This document shows, piece after piece, positions 1 to 9,437 of a DNA stretch of 64,000 nucleotides. The DNA is from UBA1756 sp045222555 (GTDB lineage: Bacteria > Bacteroidota > Bacteroidia > Bacteroidales > WCHB1-69), in the NCBI GenBank assembly GCA_045222555.1, contig JBGUYY010000029.1, positions 1-64,000 of the forward strand, given 5' to 3'. Position 1 is the stretch's first letter; every line of letters begins with the position of its first letter. Under the pieces are notes generated by a model. It was not told where the DNA came from. It saw only the letters and a program-made list of their open reading frames with translations, and made no database searches. Position numbers and translations under genes: made by a program.

Positions 1-1
1 C

Positions 2-2491
2 GGCGATTTTACCCTGACCGCACCCGACAAGAAGTTCTACCTCAGCGATGTGCAGAAACAGGGCTATGTGCTCACCGACCCCGACATGCTGAAAAAGCAG
101 TATGTCTGTTCCTCCAATCCGCTGGTGATTTCGATGGAAACACCCTCGCAGCAACAGGATGAAAAGCTAGCGGCCGAGCGGAAACTGCGGCGCACTTTGC
201 AACAACAGCTGCAAAAACGCGAACAGGAGATGGACTCACTGCGCGAAGTGAACCGCATCACCGAGGAGGAGTATCGTGCCGCCCTCCAGCAAATGTATGA
301 CGAACAGGATAATAGCTCCCGTCTCGTCAAGGCGATGGCGGAGCGCTATGTGAGCATTGATTTCGACAATCTGGATGAGTTCAACCGGCGCATCAGCGAC
401 TGCATTCTCAACGGACGGCTGCAGGAGGCCGACTCGCTTATCGCAACCAAAGGCAGCATACAATCGAGGGTGAACCAGCTCGACCAACAGTTGGCAGCCA
501 ATGCCCAAGTGCGTGAGGCACTGGAGAAGAGTGAGTCCCTCGCCCGCATCACCCGCGATGAACTCGCCGCCGACTGCTACCACAAGTCCGAAATCTTCCA
601 GCTGCAAAACCAGCGCGACTCTGCCGCTTACTATCTCGAGATTCGCGCCCGCCTCGACACCTCCAACGTGCTATGGCAGCTCGATGCCGGCGAATACCTG
701 TTCCAGTACATGGCCCGATTGGACCAGGCCATGCGCTATTACGAGCGGGCCATGCGCCTCGCCATCTCCGACGAAGTAGGGGAGAAGTCGCTCGCAATCA
801 ACTGCTATAACCACATCGGCCACCTCGATTTCGATAAAGGACATTATGGTTCCGCCCTTCAGAATTTTCAAAATGCTTTGACACTTACCGCTTCGGTTTA
901 TGGCGACCATCACCCAGAAATCGCATTGTGCTACAATAATATAGGAAGTGTCAATTCGGTGCTGGGTTCCTACACCGCTGCTGAGGAGTATTATCAGAAT
1001 TCGTTAAACATTCTGAAATCGAATTATGGTGAAAATCATGCTGAAGTGGCTAATGTGTACCATAATCTTGGCAGTCTGCATTCGCAAGAAGGAGATTACG
1101 AGAGTGCTTTGAAGGATTATGAGAAAGCTTTGGACATCCGAAAGGCACTGCTTGGCGATGAGCATCCAGATATCTCCAACAGTTACCTCGCGTTAGGGAT
1201 GTTGTACTATAACTACAAGAGAGATGAGAAAAAGGGGATGGAGTATATGAATAAAGCCCTTGAAATCCGCACCAAAATATATGGGGAGTCTCATCCCGAA
1301 GTGGCCGACTGCTACAGCGAAATTGGATTCGTCTGTTCCGACCAAGGCGAATACGCCAAAGCATTGGAGTATCATCAGAAGGCGTTGCAGATTCTGATGG
1401 AGGTATATGGCTTGCGGCATCCGATGGTGGCCTCCACCTACGACCAGATCGGACGGGAATATTTCCGCATGTCTGATTTTCCCAAATCGTTGGAGAATTT
1501 CCAAAAGGCTATGGAACTCCGGCAACAGATTTTCGGCGACAACCATCCCACAACAGCTATCAGTTACAATAATGTCGCGCTGGTGCATACCCGTGTGGGG
1601 AATTATGATGAGGGCCTTGCTGATTATCAGAAGGCTTTAGACATATCCATCCAATATTATGGCGAAAATCATCCCGAAGTGGCGGATGTTTATAACAATA
1701 TCGGTCGTTTGTATTTTATGAAGGGAGATAATGATAGTGCGTCGGAATTTCATCGTAAAGCATTGGATATTAGAAAGAAGATATATGGAAATGAGCATCC
1801 TGATGTGGCTTTGAGTTACAATGAATTAGCGGGCGTATCGGCGCGTAAAGGTGATTTTGAGGGCGCGATGGAATATTATCAGGCCGCACTCGACATCCGG
1901 TTGAAGGTATATGGGGATGAACATCCCACCGTTGCCGCCTGCTACAACGATATGGGACGGCTTTTATCCAATCATGGCGACTATGCCAAGGCGATGGAAT
2001 ATTATATGAAATCCTTGGCCATCAAAAAGAAAGTGGATGGTGAGGAACATGTGGCTACAGCCATTAATTATAATGATATTGGAGTTTTGTATTTCCGACA
2101 AAAATTGTATGATTCCGCCGTTGTGTACTATCAGAAAGCGTTGGAAATCAACAAAAAAGTTTATGGTGAAAACCATCCGCAGGTGGCTGTGTGCCACTAT
2201 AATATTGGATTTTCACTGGCAGGGAAGGACGACCTGGAAGGGGCGTTGCAATACCTACAGAATGCCCTGGATATGATGGTGGAGTTGGCGGGTTCCAGCC
2301 ATCCCGCGATTGCTATGTACGAGAAGGCAGTTGCCGACCTGCAGGTTCAATTGAGAGATTACAACACAGCTCTGGAGCATTATCAGAATGTTTTGGAAAT
2401 CACACAGACCAAATATGGAAAGAAATCTTCGCAGGCCAAAGCGGTCATTCAGAAAATTGATGATGTGAAAAAGTTAATCAAGCAGAAATGA
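2..2491 (+). CDS. Secreted TPR protein with carboxypeptidase-regulatory-like and coiled-coil regions (5' end outside window)
   Basis: The reading frame is open from the first bases of the window, so the start lies upstream; 829 codons are visible. The first roughly 45 codons match residues 73 to 120 of the next gene almost exactly, covering the end of a CarboxypepD_reg-like beta-sandwich. A charged, Glu/Gln/Arg-rich stretch follows that is probably a coiled coil. About a dozen 42-residue kinesin-light-chain-type TPRs fill the rest, recognisable by repeated YG(E/D)xHPxVAxxYNNIG and YxxALxYYQKAL motifs. Such TPRs form superhelical protein-binding scaffolds. Its stop overlaps the start of the next gene in an ATGA, so the two are co-transcribed. 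The paralogue has a signal peptide, so this one is probably exported too. No enzymatic domain is visible; the partner is unknown. Confidence 0.88.
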   Translation, partial: GDFTLTAPDKKFYLSDVQKQGYVLTDPDMLKKQYVCSSNPLVISMETPSQQQDEKLAAERKLRRTLQQQLQKREQEMDSLREVNRITEEEYRAALQQMYDEQDNSSRLVKAMAERYVSIDFDNLDEFNRRISDCILNGRLQEADSLIATKGSIQSRVNQLDQQLAANAQVREALEKSESLARITRDELAADCYHKSEIFQLQNQRDSAAYYLEIRARLDTSNVLWQLDAGEYLFQYMARLDQAMRYYERAMRLAISDEVGEKSLAINCYNHIGHLDFDKGHYGSALQNFQNALTLTASVYGDHHPEIALCYNNIGSVNSVLGSYTAAEEYYQNSLNILKSNYGENHAEVANVYHNLGSLHSQEGDYESALKDYEKALDIRKALLGDEHPDISNSYLALGMLYYNYKRDEKKGMEYMNKALEIRTKIYGESHPEVADCYSEIGFVCSDQGEYAKALEYHQKALQILMEVYGLRHPMVASTYDQIGREYFRMSDFPKSLENFQKAMELRQQIFGDNHPTTAISYNNVALVHTRVGNYDEGLADYQKALDISIQYYGENHPEVADVYNNIGRLYFMKGDNDSASEFHRKALDIRKKIYGNEHPDVALSYNELAGVSARKGDFEGAMEYYQAALDIRLKVYGDEHPTVAACYNDMGRLLSNHGDYAKAMEYYMKSLAIKKKVDGEEHVATAINYNDIGVLYFRQKLYDSAVVYYQKALEINKKVYGENHPQVAVCHYNIGFSLAGKDDLEGALQYLQNALDMMVELAGSSHPAIAMYEKAVADLQVQLRDYNTALEHYQNVLEITQTKYGKKSSQAKAVIQKIDDVKKLIKQK

Positions 2492-4587
2492 TGAAACACA
2501 TTCTTTTTATACTGTATCATTGCAGGGGTATGAGATTACTCTATCTCCTTTTGCTGTGTACCCTTCTTGCACCAGCACAGACCACCCAGATGGGTTACGC
2601 GAAGACCAAAGGTCGTATGGACAGCAAGGGTAATCTGATTCCTGGCACCCGCATCGGAGGCGTTTCTATCCAACTCACCGGCGGACACTCCACTGTGGCT
2701 GATGCCAACGGCGACTTCACCCTGACCGCGCCCGACAAAAAGTTCTACCTCAGCGACGTGCAGAAGCAGGGCTACGTGCTCACCGACCCCGACATGCTGA
2801 AAAAGCAGTATGTATGTTCCTCCAACCTGCTGGTGATTTCGATGGAAACGAAGGAGAAACTCGCTGACGACCAGTTGGCCGCCGAACGGAAATTACGTCG
2901 ACAGCTACAAAAGCAGCTGCAACAGAAGGAAGAGGAAATAGATGCCCTCAAGGAGGAAAACAAGATCACCGAGGAGGAATACCGACAAGCTTTGCAGAAA
3001 CTCTATGTCGAACAGCAGAGCAACGAAAAACTCGTCGCCGACATGGCCAAACGGTATGCCGAAATCGATTACGACCTGTTGGACGAGTTCTACCGGCAGG
3101 TGTCGTTCTGTATCGAGAATGGCGATTTGGTGAAAGCCGACTCTCTGCTGCGCTCACGCGGTGATGTGTCGCAGCAGATTAAGGATGCGCAAAAGAAAGC
3201 GCAGACACTCAACGAAGAAAAGGAGAAGTTGCAACAGGCCGAAGCGGTATTGGCCGCTGATATCGACGAGCTGGGGCGCCGCTGCTACAGTTTCTACGAG
3301 AAATTCGCCTCGCAATTTGAAAACGATTCCGCCTTCTATTACCTGATGATGCGGGCAGCCCTCGACACAACGAAGGTGGAGTGGCAGTTGGATGCGGGTT
3401 CGTTCATGCTGAACTACCTGGCGGGCTATAAACACGCCTTGGTATATTACCAGCGCGCGCTGCGCCACGCCCTGTCACAATATGGAGAAACCCATCCTTA
3501 TGTGATGATGTGCTATAACAATATCGCAATAGTGTACTCTCATGTCGGCGAATACGAGCGAGCACTGAATTATCACCAAAAGTCTCTGTCCCTCCGCAAA
3601 TCGGTTTATGGGGAAAACCATCCGGATGTGGCCACTTGCTATGGCAATATCGGGAATATTTATGGTGAATTGGGAGACTATGCTCAGGAATTGGAGTACT
3701 ACCAAAAGGCAATGGGTATTCGAAAAGCAGTGTATGGGGAGAACCATCCAGATGTGGCTTTGAATTATAGCGATCTGGGTATTGTGTATGAGGATTTGGG
3801 CGACTATGCCCAAGCATTGGATTGCCATCAAAAGGCTTTGTCTATCAGAAAATCGGTTTTGGGGGAGAACCATCTTGACGTGGCCACCAGCTACCTCAAC
3901 ATGGGGACCGTATATGCTAATTTGGAAGATTTTGTACCTGCATCCGAGTGCTTCCAGAAGGCTTTGGCCATTCAAAAAACGATTTACGGGGAACACCACC
4001 CCGATGTGGCGGAGATTTACAACAATCTTGGACTGGTATGCTGCTCTTTGGGAGATTACACCCAAGCGTTGGAGTACACCCAGAAGAGTTTGGATATCAT
4101 GAAGTCCTTTTTCGGGGAGTCGCATCCTAATGTGGCACAAATTTATGGGAGTATTGGCGTGGTGTATTATAATCAAGGCGACTATCTCCATGCCTTGGAG
4201 TATTACCAGAAAGCCTTGGCCATTCAAAAATCGTTTTTTGGAGAGAATCATCCTGAGGTGGCCATCAACTATATCAATATCGGCGAGGTGTACTCTTGTC
4301 AAAAAGATAGCAAATTGGCCATGGAGTATTACCAAAAGGCTTTGGATATTCTGAAATCCGTTTATGGGAAGGATCATCCATACATAGCACTGATTTATAA
4401 TAATATGGGTGAATTGTATGGTGTACAAGGTGACTATGCACAGGCGAAAAAGTATTATAAAAAGGCGTTGGATATTCTAAAATCGGTTTTTGATGAGACA
4501 TTTCCAATGATAAAAGAAATTGAAAATAGTTTGGAGATGCTTCAAGAGAAGAAGAAAACACGTGACACGGAGACACATCGTCAATAA
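2488..4587 (+). CDS. Secreted TPR protein, paralogue of the preceding gene
   Basis: This 699-aa protein has a hydrophobic N-terminal export signal. An internal Met at residue 15 (2530) gives a cleaner signal peptide ending near the Pro-Ala-Gln around residue 31, so either start is possible. A CarboxypepD_reg-like domain lies at about 45-115, charged coiled-coil segments at about 118-260, and roughly nine KLC-type 42-aa TPRs at about 300-680. It overlaps the upstream paralogue by ATGA. Identity is very high in the regulatory-like domain but much lower in the coil and in the number of TPRs, which suggests tandem duplication followed by TPR gain and loss or by gene conversion of the 5' part. The RCK/RyR gene begins 33 nt downstream on the same strand and may share the transcript. 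Function unknown; a periplasmic or surface scaffold is an inference. Confidence 0.9.
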   Translation: MMKHILFILYHCRGMRLLYLLLLCTLLAPAQTTQMGYAKTKGRMDSKGNLIPGTRIGGVSIQLTGGHSTVADANGDFTLTAPDKKFYLSDVQKQGYVLTDPDMLKKQYVCSSNLLVISMETKEKLADDQLAAERKLRRQLQKQLQQKEEEIDALKEENKITEEEYRQALQKLYVEQQSNEKLVADMAKRYAEIDYDLLDEFYRQVSFCIENGDLVKADSLLRSRGDVSQQIKDAQKKAQTLNEEKEKLQQAEAVLAADIDELGRRCYSFYEKFASQFENDSAFYYLMMRAALDTTKVEWQLDAGSFMLNYLAGYKHALVYYQRALRHALSQYGETHPYVMMCYNNIAIVYSHVGEYERALNYHQKSLSLRKSVYGENHPDVATCYGNIGNIYGELGDYAQELEYYQKAMGIRKAVYGENHPDVALNYSDLGIVYEDLGDYAQALDCHQKALSIRKSVLGENHLDVATSYLNMGTVYANLEDFVPASECFQKALAIQKTIYGEHHPDVAEIYNNLGLVCCSLGDYTQALEYTQKSLDIMKSFFGESHPNVAQIYGSIGVVYYNQGDYLHALEYYQKALAIQKSFFGENHPEVAINYINIGEVYSCQKDSKLAMEYYQKALDILKSVYGKDHPYIALIYNNMGELYGVQGDYAQAKKYYKKALDILKSVFDETFPMIKEIENSLEMLQEKKKTRDTETHRQ

Positions 4588-4620
4588 ATAAAAATGAAAA
4601 ATAACCCACATTAATTAAAT

Positions 4621-6594
4621 ATGATGAATTTTCAAACATGGCTTCCTAAGAGTATGTCCAAAATCTCTTCGAGATTTATCTGGCTTCTTCTCTGTGTGAT
4701 TGTGATCTCCATCATACTGATACCTTTTATTGGCGAAATTGTACCTTGTATGAGGGTTGTGAGCAAGTTCTGGGTGGATGTTTTCAGTCCGGTGAGCCTG
4801 CGTCAAATTCCATACAAAGGCAGTTGTGAAGACAATATGGGCATGGTTTCCGCTGTGGCGTATGCAATCGGTTTTGTTCTGATAACCATCATCCTAATCC
4901 CTATCGTCACGAACTATATGCGCACGATGGGAGACCGATATTTAGATGGCACACTGAAAAAGTATGCTTGGAAAAGACATATTCTCTTTCTGGGTTTTGA
5001 CAGTATGATGCTATGCGCCCTCAAGGATGCGTGTAAAATGGGAAAACAGGTGGTGGTCGCGGTGCCGACCGACGTGCGGCTAATCCGAAACCGTCTCCGT
5101 GAGATGCTGCCGGTCGATCTTTTCGGACGGGTGGAGGTTGTCCAGTGTAACAAATGCGACAGCCAAGACCTTAAAAGGAAGGCGTGTGTCAGTGAGGCCT
5201 TCAGGATTTTCATTATCGGACAGGTTGATGACCCTATGCACGATGCCAATAACCTTAAGTCTTTGGATCTTATCTGTGAAATGGTGGAGGTGCCCGAAAA
5301 CTTCCAATGCCATATCCATATTCGCAATATCGTGACCTTTTCGCTGATGCAAAGGCAGGGATTGGGGGTGAAGGATAGCCTGCGAAACAAAGCCATGGCA
5401 TTTAATTTTTATGAGAATATCGCAGGGAATCTCTTGTCGGATTTTGAAAGCGGCAAAAAACTGATGACGTTGGACTACCAGAATGAAAGACAGAATCTGG
5501 CCAACTGTCCAGGAACGACTGCTCATCTGCTTATCCTCGGAATGACCCAGATGGGACTGGCTTTGGCTCGGGAAGCGCTGATGGTGGCTCATTACCCCAA
5601 TCATCGTGTAAAAATCACGTTGGTGGATGATCGTGCCCGTGAAGAGATGTTTTATTTTATGGGACGTTATAAGGAATTGTTCAAATGTTGCCCCAACTCG
5701 TATGATGAACTCGATACATTGATCGTGGAGAATCATGTCCCTCTCCGTGTCTCAAATGATCCTCTTCTGGATGTCGAATTTGAGTTTATTCAAGGAAGCA
5801 TCGCACACCCCAAACTGATGAATCTGATTGAGGCTTGGGCAAAAGACAACAGTCAGATCCTGACGATGGCAGTCTGCACGAACGACTCTCCCAAAAATAT
5901 GGCCACAGCATTGTATCTTCCGCGTACTTTGATGGAGGGTGACAATCCCATCCACGTATGGGTGTATCAACATGATGACGATAGTATGCAAGGCTTTAGC
6001 GACCACCCGATGTTCAAATACTTGCATGTCTTCTCTCCGGGTGAATATGGGAGTTTGAACACACCGGGAAATACCATAAGAGAACTGGCTGAATCTGTGG
6101 ATTTTGCCTATCGTCAATCCTATAATCAGGAGGCAAAGAGAGTCAGTTGGACTGAATTATCTTATTATGACCGGTGGTCAAATGTTCATAATGTGCGTTC
6201 CATCATCGCCAAGCTGCGCGGTCTTGGCTACGAAATGGCATGGGCGAACGGAAGTGTGGAATCCTTGTCTTGTTTTGCACATGATCATGCTGGAAAATGT
6301 GACGATTTTCCGACGGAAGAGGAGATCTTGCAATTGAGTGTGACAGAGCAATTCCGCTGGGTGACAGATACATTGGCCAAGGGCTTCCGTCCTACTACTA
6401 AAGAGGAACATGATAAGGTTGTTGAATTGGGTAAGGATTTTAAGAAAGAATTGAAAAATAGGCATTTCGCACACGATGACATCCGTCCATTTGCTGAACT
6501 AGATAATGAGACGGTGAAAATCAATATTGACATGACGAAAGCTATCATAGACATTATCAAGAAAAAATTGCACAGTAATCATGAAAACCAATAA
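4621..6594 (+). CDS. Two-TM protein with tandem Rossmann (RCK/TrkA-N-like) domains and a C-terminal RyR-like domain
   Basis: This 657-aa protein has two membrane segments at about 19-40 and 78-98, with a short Cys-containing external loop between them. The cytoplasmic part begins with a Rossmann-like unit (strand HILFLGFD near 120-127) and has a second one near 301-340 (HLLILGMTQMG, then an acidic VDD after strand 2). Both glycine-rich loops are degenerate relative to GxGxxG. Residues 573-642 resemble the RyR-like tail of some prokaryotic RCK proteins (EQFRW, KGFRP, PFAELD). No potassium selectivity filter (TVGYG-like) is visible between the TMs, so I do not call it a channel. The next gene is a stand-alone RyR domain overlapping by 14 nt, which ties the two together. 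A membrane sensor of nucleotides or ions is an inference. Confidence 0.75.
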   Translation: MMNFQTWLPKSMSKISSRFIWLLLCVIVISIILIPFIGEIVPCMRVVSKFWVDVFSPVSLRQIPYKGSCEDNMGMVSAVAYAIGFVLITIILIPIVTNYMRTMGDRYLDGTLKKYAWKRHILFLGFDSMMLCALKDACKMGKQVVVAVPTDVRLIRNRLREMLPVDLFGRVEVVQCNKCDSQDLKRKACVSEAFRIFIIGQVDDPMHDANNLKSLDLICEMVEVPENFQCHIHIRNIVTFSLMQRQGLGVKDSLRNKAMAFNFYENIAGNLLSDFESGKKLMTLDYQNERQNLANCPGTTAHLLILGMTQMGLALAREALMVAHYPNHRVKITLVDDRAREEMFYFMGRYKELFKCCPNSYDELDTLIVENHVPLRVSNDPLLDVEFEFIQGSIAHPKLMNLIEAWAKDNSQILTMAVCTNDSPKNMATALYLPRTLMEGDNPIHVWVYQHDDDSMQGFSDHPMFKYLHVFSPGEYGSLNTPGNTIRELAESVDFAYRQSYNQEAKRVSWTELSYYDRWSNVHNVRSIIAKLRGLGYEMAWANGSVESLSCFAHDHAGKCDDFPTEEEILQLSVTEQFRWVTDTLAKGFRPTTKEEHDKVVELGKDFKKELKNRHFAHDDIRPFAELDNETVKINIDMTKAIIDIIKKKLHSNHENQ

Positions 6595-6880
6595 TTATAC
6601 CCCTAACCCTCTTGACACCTCCAGCGTTGAGTTGCCAGCTGAACTGCTGAAACTGGCAGAGGCGATGGCTCGTAACGTACATGAAGTGTGGGCCCGAACC
6701 CGCATCGAACAGGGCTGGACATACGGCCCCGCCCGCAACGACCAGCTTAAGCAACATCCCTGTCTCGTACCCTACGATGAACTTCCAGAATGCGAAAAGG
6801 AATACGACCGTCGTACCGCCCTTGAAACTCTTAAAACATTGTCGGCCTTGGGCTGGAAACTGGTGAAAACTGAAAAATAG
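6581..6880 (+). CDS. Stand-alone RyR-domain protein
   Basis: This 99-aa cytoplasmic protein is almost entirely one RyR domain, the module first described in ryanodine receptors and also found in bacteria. Family landmarks are present in order: YTPNPLDTS near the N-terminus, LAEAMARNVHEVW, RIEQGWTYGP, HPCLVPYDELP, EKEYDRRTALETLK and LGWKL. It has no signal peptide or TM segment. Its start lies inside the end of the RCK/RyR gene (14-nt overlap), so translation is probably coupled. The gene just downstream is convergent. In prokaryotes RyR domains are thought to bind small ligands, often next to RCK/Rossmann domains; the ligand here is unknown. The domain call is firm, the role is not. Confidence 0.85.
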   Translation: MKTNNYTPNPLDTSSVELPAELLKLAEAMARNVHEVWARTRIEQGWTYGPARNDQLKQHPCLVPYDELPECEKEYDRRTALETLKTLSALGWKLVKTEK

Positions 6881-6887
6881 GGGAGTC

Positions 6888-8477
6888 CTACTCGTCGTGC
6901 AGCATCACAGTGCCCATCTCTCCCGACCACTTGTATTGGTTGAACTCCTCCGCACGGAATTGTAGTACGGGCACGGTTGTGGTGTCGCTGCGGTCGAGGA
7001 AAGGATGGTGAGATATATGATGGTATTCTAACATTTTATCTGGTAAGTTGTCGGCATCGAATTTCTCGCCAGTAGCACAACTGTAATTGATTTTTTTGTT
7101 GAATTTCGCCTTGCTTTTGCCCGGTGCGGAAATCTCAAAATGCACGCATTCGTCGTTGCTATACAACGTGAAGTGCCCGTTTTCGTCGCTGTAGGTGTTC
7201 ATCCCTACACTCCACCACTCGTTCCAACCACGGATCACCGCCCCCTCAATGGGCTGCTTTGTGCGCTGGTCGATGATAGTACCCGTGATGCGTATGTTTT
7301 TATAACCCAGCATGTTGTAATAGTTGACAGGGCGCTCCATGGGTTGCGGTTTGTAGTTGGTGAGCTGTGGCAGACAGCGTCCTGCCGGCTTGACCGTTCC
7401 ATACAGGGTGTGTTTCCCATCGGCAGTGGTGGTCCTTCCCGTGTGGTTGAGCAGGCCTGTGTATTGTGCTTCGAAATGCGCTCCCGTAAACTCCTGATAT
7501 TCCCACCAGCCATAGCCGCAGCCGCCAGCGTCACGCACCAGTTGGTAGGTCTCGCGCAAAAAAGCAGCCTGCTCTTCGTAGCTGATGCTATCGCCATCGG
7601 CCGGTAGACCCGTTTCACCCACCATCCATGGCTTGCCCACATATTTCGAATACCAGTAAATCTCACTCGCCACCCGCAACGGATGGTAGGTATGAATCTC
7701 TACAAAATCTACCGGCAGCATTGACGGATCCCATTCGAATACCTCTATCGGTTCCGAAAAGCCTATTGTAAGCAACTGGTATGGAGCGTATTTCGTCATC
7801 AACTCCTTCCAGTGCGTCACTAGCTGCTTGGCGTCTTTCTTCTTCCGCTTCTCCACGGGGTCGAAGTACAGCGGCTCGTTCAGAAAGTCGTAGGCAAACA
7901 GTGTCGGACAATCCTGAAAGGTGTTCAACATCCGTATCGTGAACTGCTCAATGTCAGGTGAAAGCATGGGACTTTTGATGAGCAGCATGACGTGCAGGTC
8001 GTGCGCAGCGGCAATGTCCAGAAAATCTTTCATCCCGTATAGGATGGCCCGCTCATCGCGACTGTTGCCAAAGTGAAATTTTTTATCTCCAGCAAGATAG
8101 TAATATCCTTGTTCATCCTGCCCGGTACGGTCGAAACAGATGCGCAACGTATTGAATCCCATCTCTTTGATGAGTTGGAAATGACCGTCTATCTGCTGCC
8201 GAACAGCCTCTCGGCCCCATGCCTCCACATGTCCGACAGAATCGTATCCACTGCTCGGCGCAACCAGAAACCCTCCCTCCGGCGTCTCCTGGAAGGAGAT
8301 GATGTAGTTGAGCATCACAGGGAAGAAAGTCTCGCCGTGTAATTTGAACCCGTTGCCTTCCACATAGATAAAGTCCGTCTCAGCAGGGTTGACGGGGGAC
8401 TCTCTGCGACACGATGCCGCCAGCAGCAAAGCCGTCAGTGTGAGAGACGCGAGAAACAGATGGAGAACGTGTCGCAT
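6888..8477 (-). CDS. GH5-like (clan GH-A) glycoside hydrolase lipoprotein
   Basis: This 529-aa protein starts with a lipoprotein signal (AAS-Cys23). The TIM-barrel region covers about 35-350. Two motifs give the expected catalytic pair of a retaining clan GH-A enzyme: FLNEP with acid/base Glu201, and VGETG with nucleophile Glu288. A His-x-Tyr motif (IHTYH) falls between them, as in GH5. The C-terminal ~130 residues look like a carboxypeptidase-regulatory-like beta domain (GTIIDQRTKQPIEGA). The substrate cannot be read from sequence; mannan or beta-glucan are typical for relatives. It sits 9 nt downstream of the BrkB gene on the same strand, at the end of a five-gene series, and converges on the RyR gene. 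Confidence 0.8.
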   Translation of the reverse strand: MRHVLHLFLASLTLTALLLAASCRRESPVNPAETDFIYVEGNGFKLHGETFFPVMLNYIISFQETPEGGFLVAPSSGYDSVGHVEAWGREAVRQQIDGHFQLIKEMGFNTLRICFDRTGQDEQGYYYLAGDKKFHFGNSRDERAILYGMKDFLDIAAAHDLHVMLLIKSPMLSPDIEQFTIRMLNTFQDCPTLFAYDFLNEPLYFDPVEKRKKKDAKQLVTHWKELMTKYAPYQLLTIGFSEPIEVFEWDPSMLPVDFVEIHTYHPLRVASEIYWYSKYVGKPWMVGETGLPADGDSISYEEQAAFLRETYQLVRDAGGCGYGWWEYQEFTGAHFEAQYTGLLNHTGRTTTADGKHTLYGTVKPAGRCLPQLTNYKPQPMERPVNYYNMLGYKNIRITGTIIDQRTKQPIEGAVIRGWNEWWSVGMNTYSDENGHFTLYSNDECVHFEISAPGKSKAKFNKKINYSCATGEKFDADNLPDKMLEYHHISHHPFLDRSDTTTVPVLQFRAEEFNQYKWSGEMGTVMLHDE

Positions 8478-8486
8478 TACTTGGAC

Positions 8487-9428
8487 TTAGTTTTTTTCTT
8501 TTTCTGAGGAAATGGTTCGGAGTGCACTGCGCTTGGCAGTTGCGATGCTTACGTTTAGGTCGTAACCAATCAGGATGAACATGTGGTTCCAGTAGAGCCA
8601 CATCAAAATGGCAAACACCGCACCCAGCGAACCGTACAAGGCGTTGTAGTTGCTGAAGTTGGAGAAGAAGATGTTCATCGCACCCAGCACCAGCAACATG
8701 GCGATGGTGGCAAAGGTGGAACCCGCCGAGAAGAACTTGAAATGCTTGTGCGAGGCCGGCGCGAGATAATAGAACGAGGAGATAAAAAGATAGACCAGGA
8801 AGAACAGCAACAGCCATTTGGCCACATGAATGCCCGCCGTTAACAGCTTGGGCGATTGTATGACATAGTGATGCGCACGATAAACGTAAGCTTCTGCCGC
8901 AATAAATACGCCAATACATAACAGGATGATACAAAGCCAGATAAGTAGTAACATCGCAATCACACGCAACTGTTTCAATAGCGAGCGTTTCCCGATATTG
9001 AAGTAGGTGGTGTTGAGGATGTTGATGCTGAGATTCATGGAGTTGAAAATGGTGAAAATACTGAACAGCAGCGAGAACGAGAGCAGGGTGCCGTTGTGCT
9101 TGTTGATAATGCCGGTGATCATGTTTTCGATGGCCGGCCACACATATTCGGGCACCATCGACTGGATGAAGTCGAGCAGTGTGTTTTTAACACTCGGACC
9201 GAGAAAAGAGATGCCCGCAAACAGGGTCATCATCATGGGGATGAGGGCGAAGAAAACACGGTAGGTCATGGCCGCCGCACGGTGCTGGATAATGCCTTTT
9301 GTGACCGCCTTTCCAAAAAAGGCCATCACATAACCGACGGATAGCCCTTGGAAGCCCGGCAGCGTTATGCGATTGAAGAATGCCTGTGCAGACTGCACCA
9401 CATGCCAATCGGTGATTTTCTTCTTCAT
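8487..9428 (-). CDS. YihY/BrkB family inner-membrane protein
   Basis: This 313-aa protein has about six hydrophobic segments and the hallmarks of the YihY/BrkB family: an early RAAAMTYRVFFALIP motif (about residues 50-65), FNSMNLSINILNTTY in the middle, and a C-terminal GSLGAVFAILMWLYW segment followed by a short basic tail. The family was once mis-annotated as RNase BN. Its true function is unsettled, though transport or envelope roles have been proposed. The length is normal. It is spaced 9 nt from both neighbours, so it is probably read together with the upstream Omp28 gene and the downstream GH5-like gene. Confidence 0.9.
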   Translation of the reverse strand: MKKKITDWHVVQSAQAFFNRITLPGFQGLSVGYVMAFFGKAVTKGIIQHRAAAMTYRVFFALIPMMMTLFAGISFLGPSVKNTLLDFIQSMVPEYVWPAIENMITGIINKHNGTLLSFSLLFSIFTIFNSMNLSINILNTTYFNIGKRSLLKQLRVIAMLLLIWLCIILLCIGVFIAAEAYVYRAHHYVIQSPKLLTAGIHVAKWLLLFFLVYLFISSFYYLAPASHKHFKFFSAGSTFATIAMLLVLGAMNIFFSNFSNYNALYGSLGAVFAILMWLYWNHMFILIGYDLNVSIATAKRSALRTISSEKEKN

Positions 9429-9437
9429 GGGACGTAT

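Noticed and set aside
4621..6594. Potassium channel
   Set aside because: Two TMs and Rossmann domains resemble RCK channels, but no pore-helix/selectivity-filter sequence is visible between the TMs.
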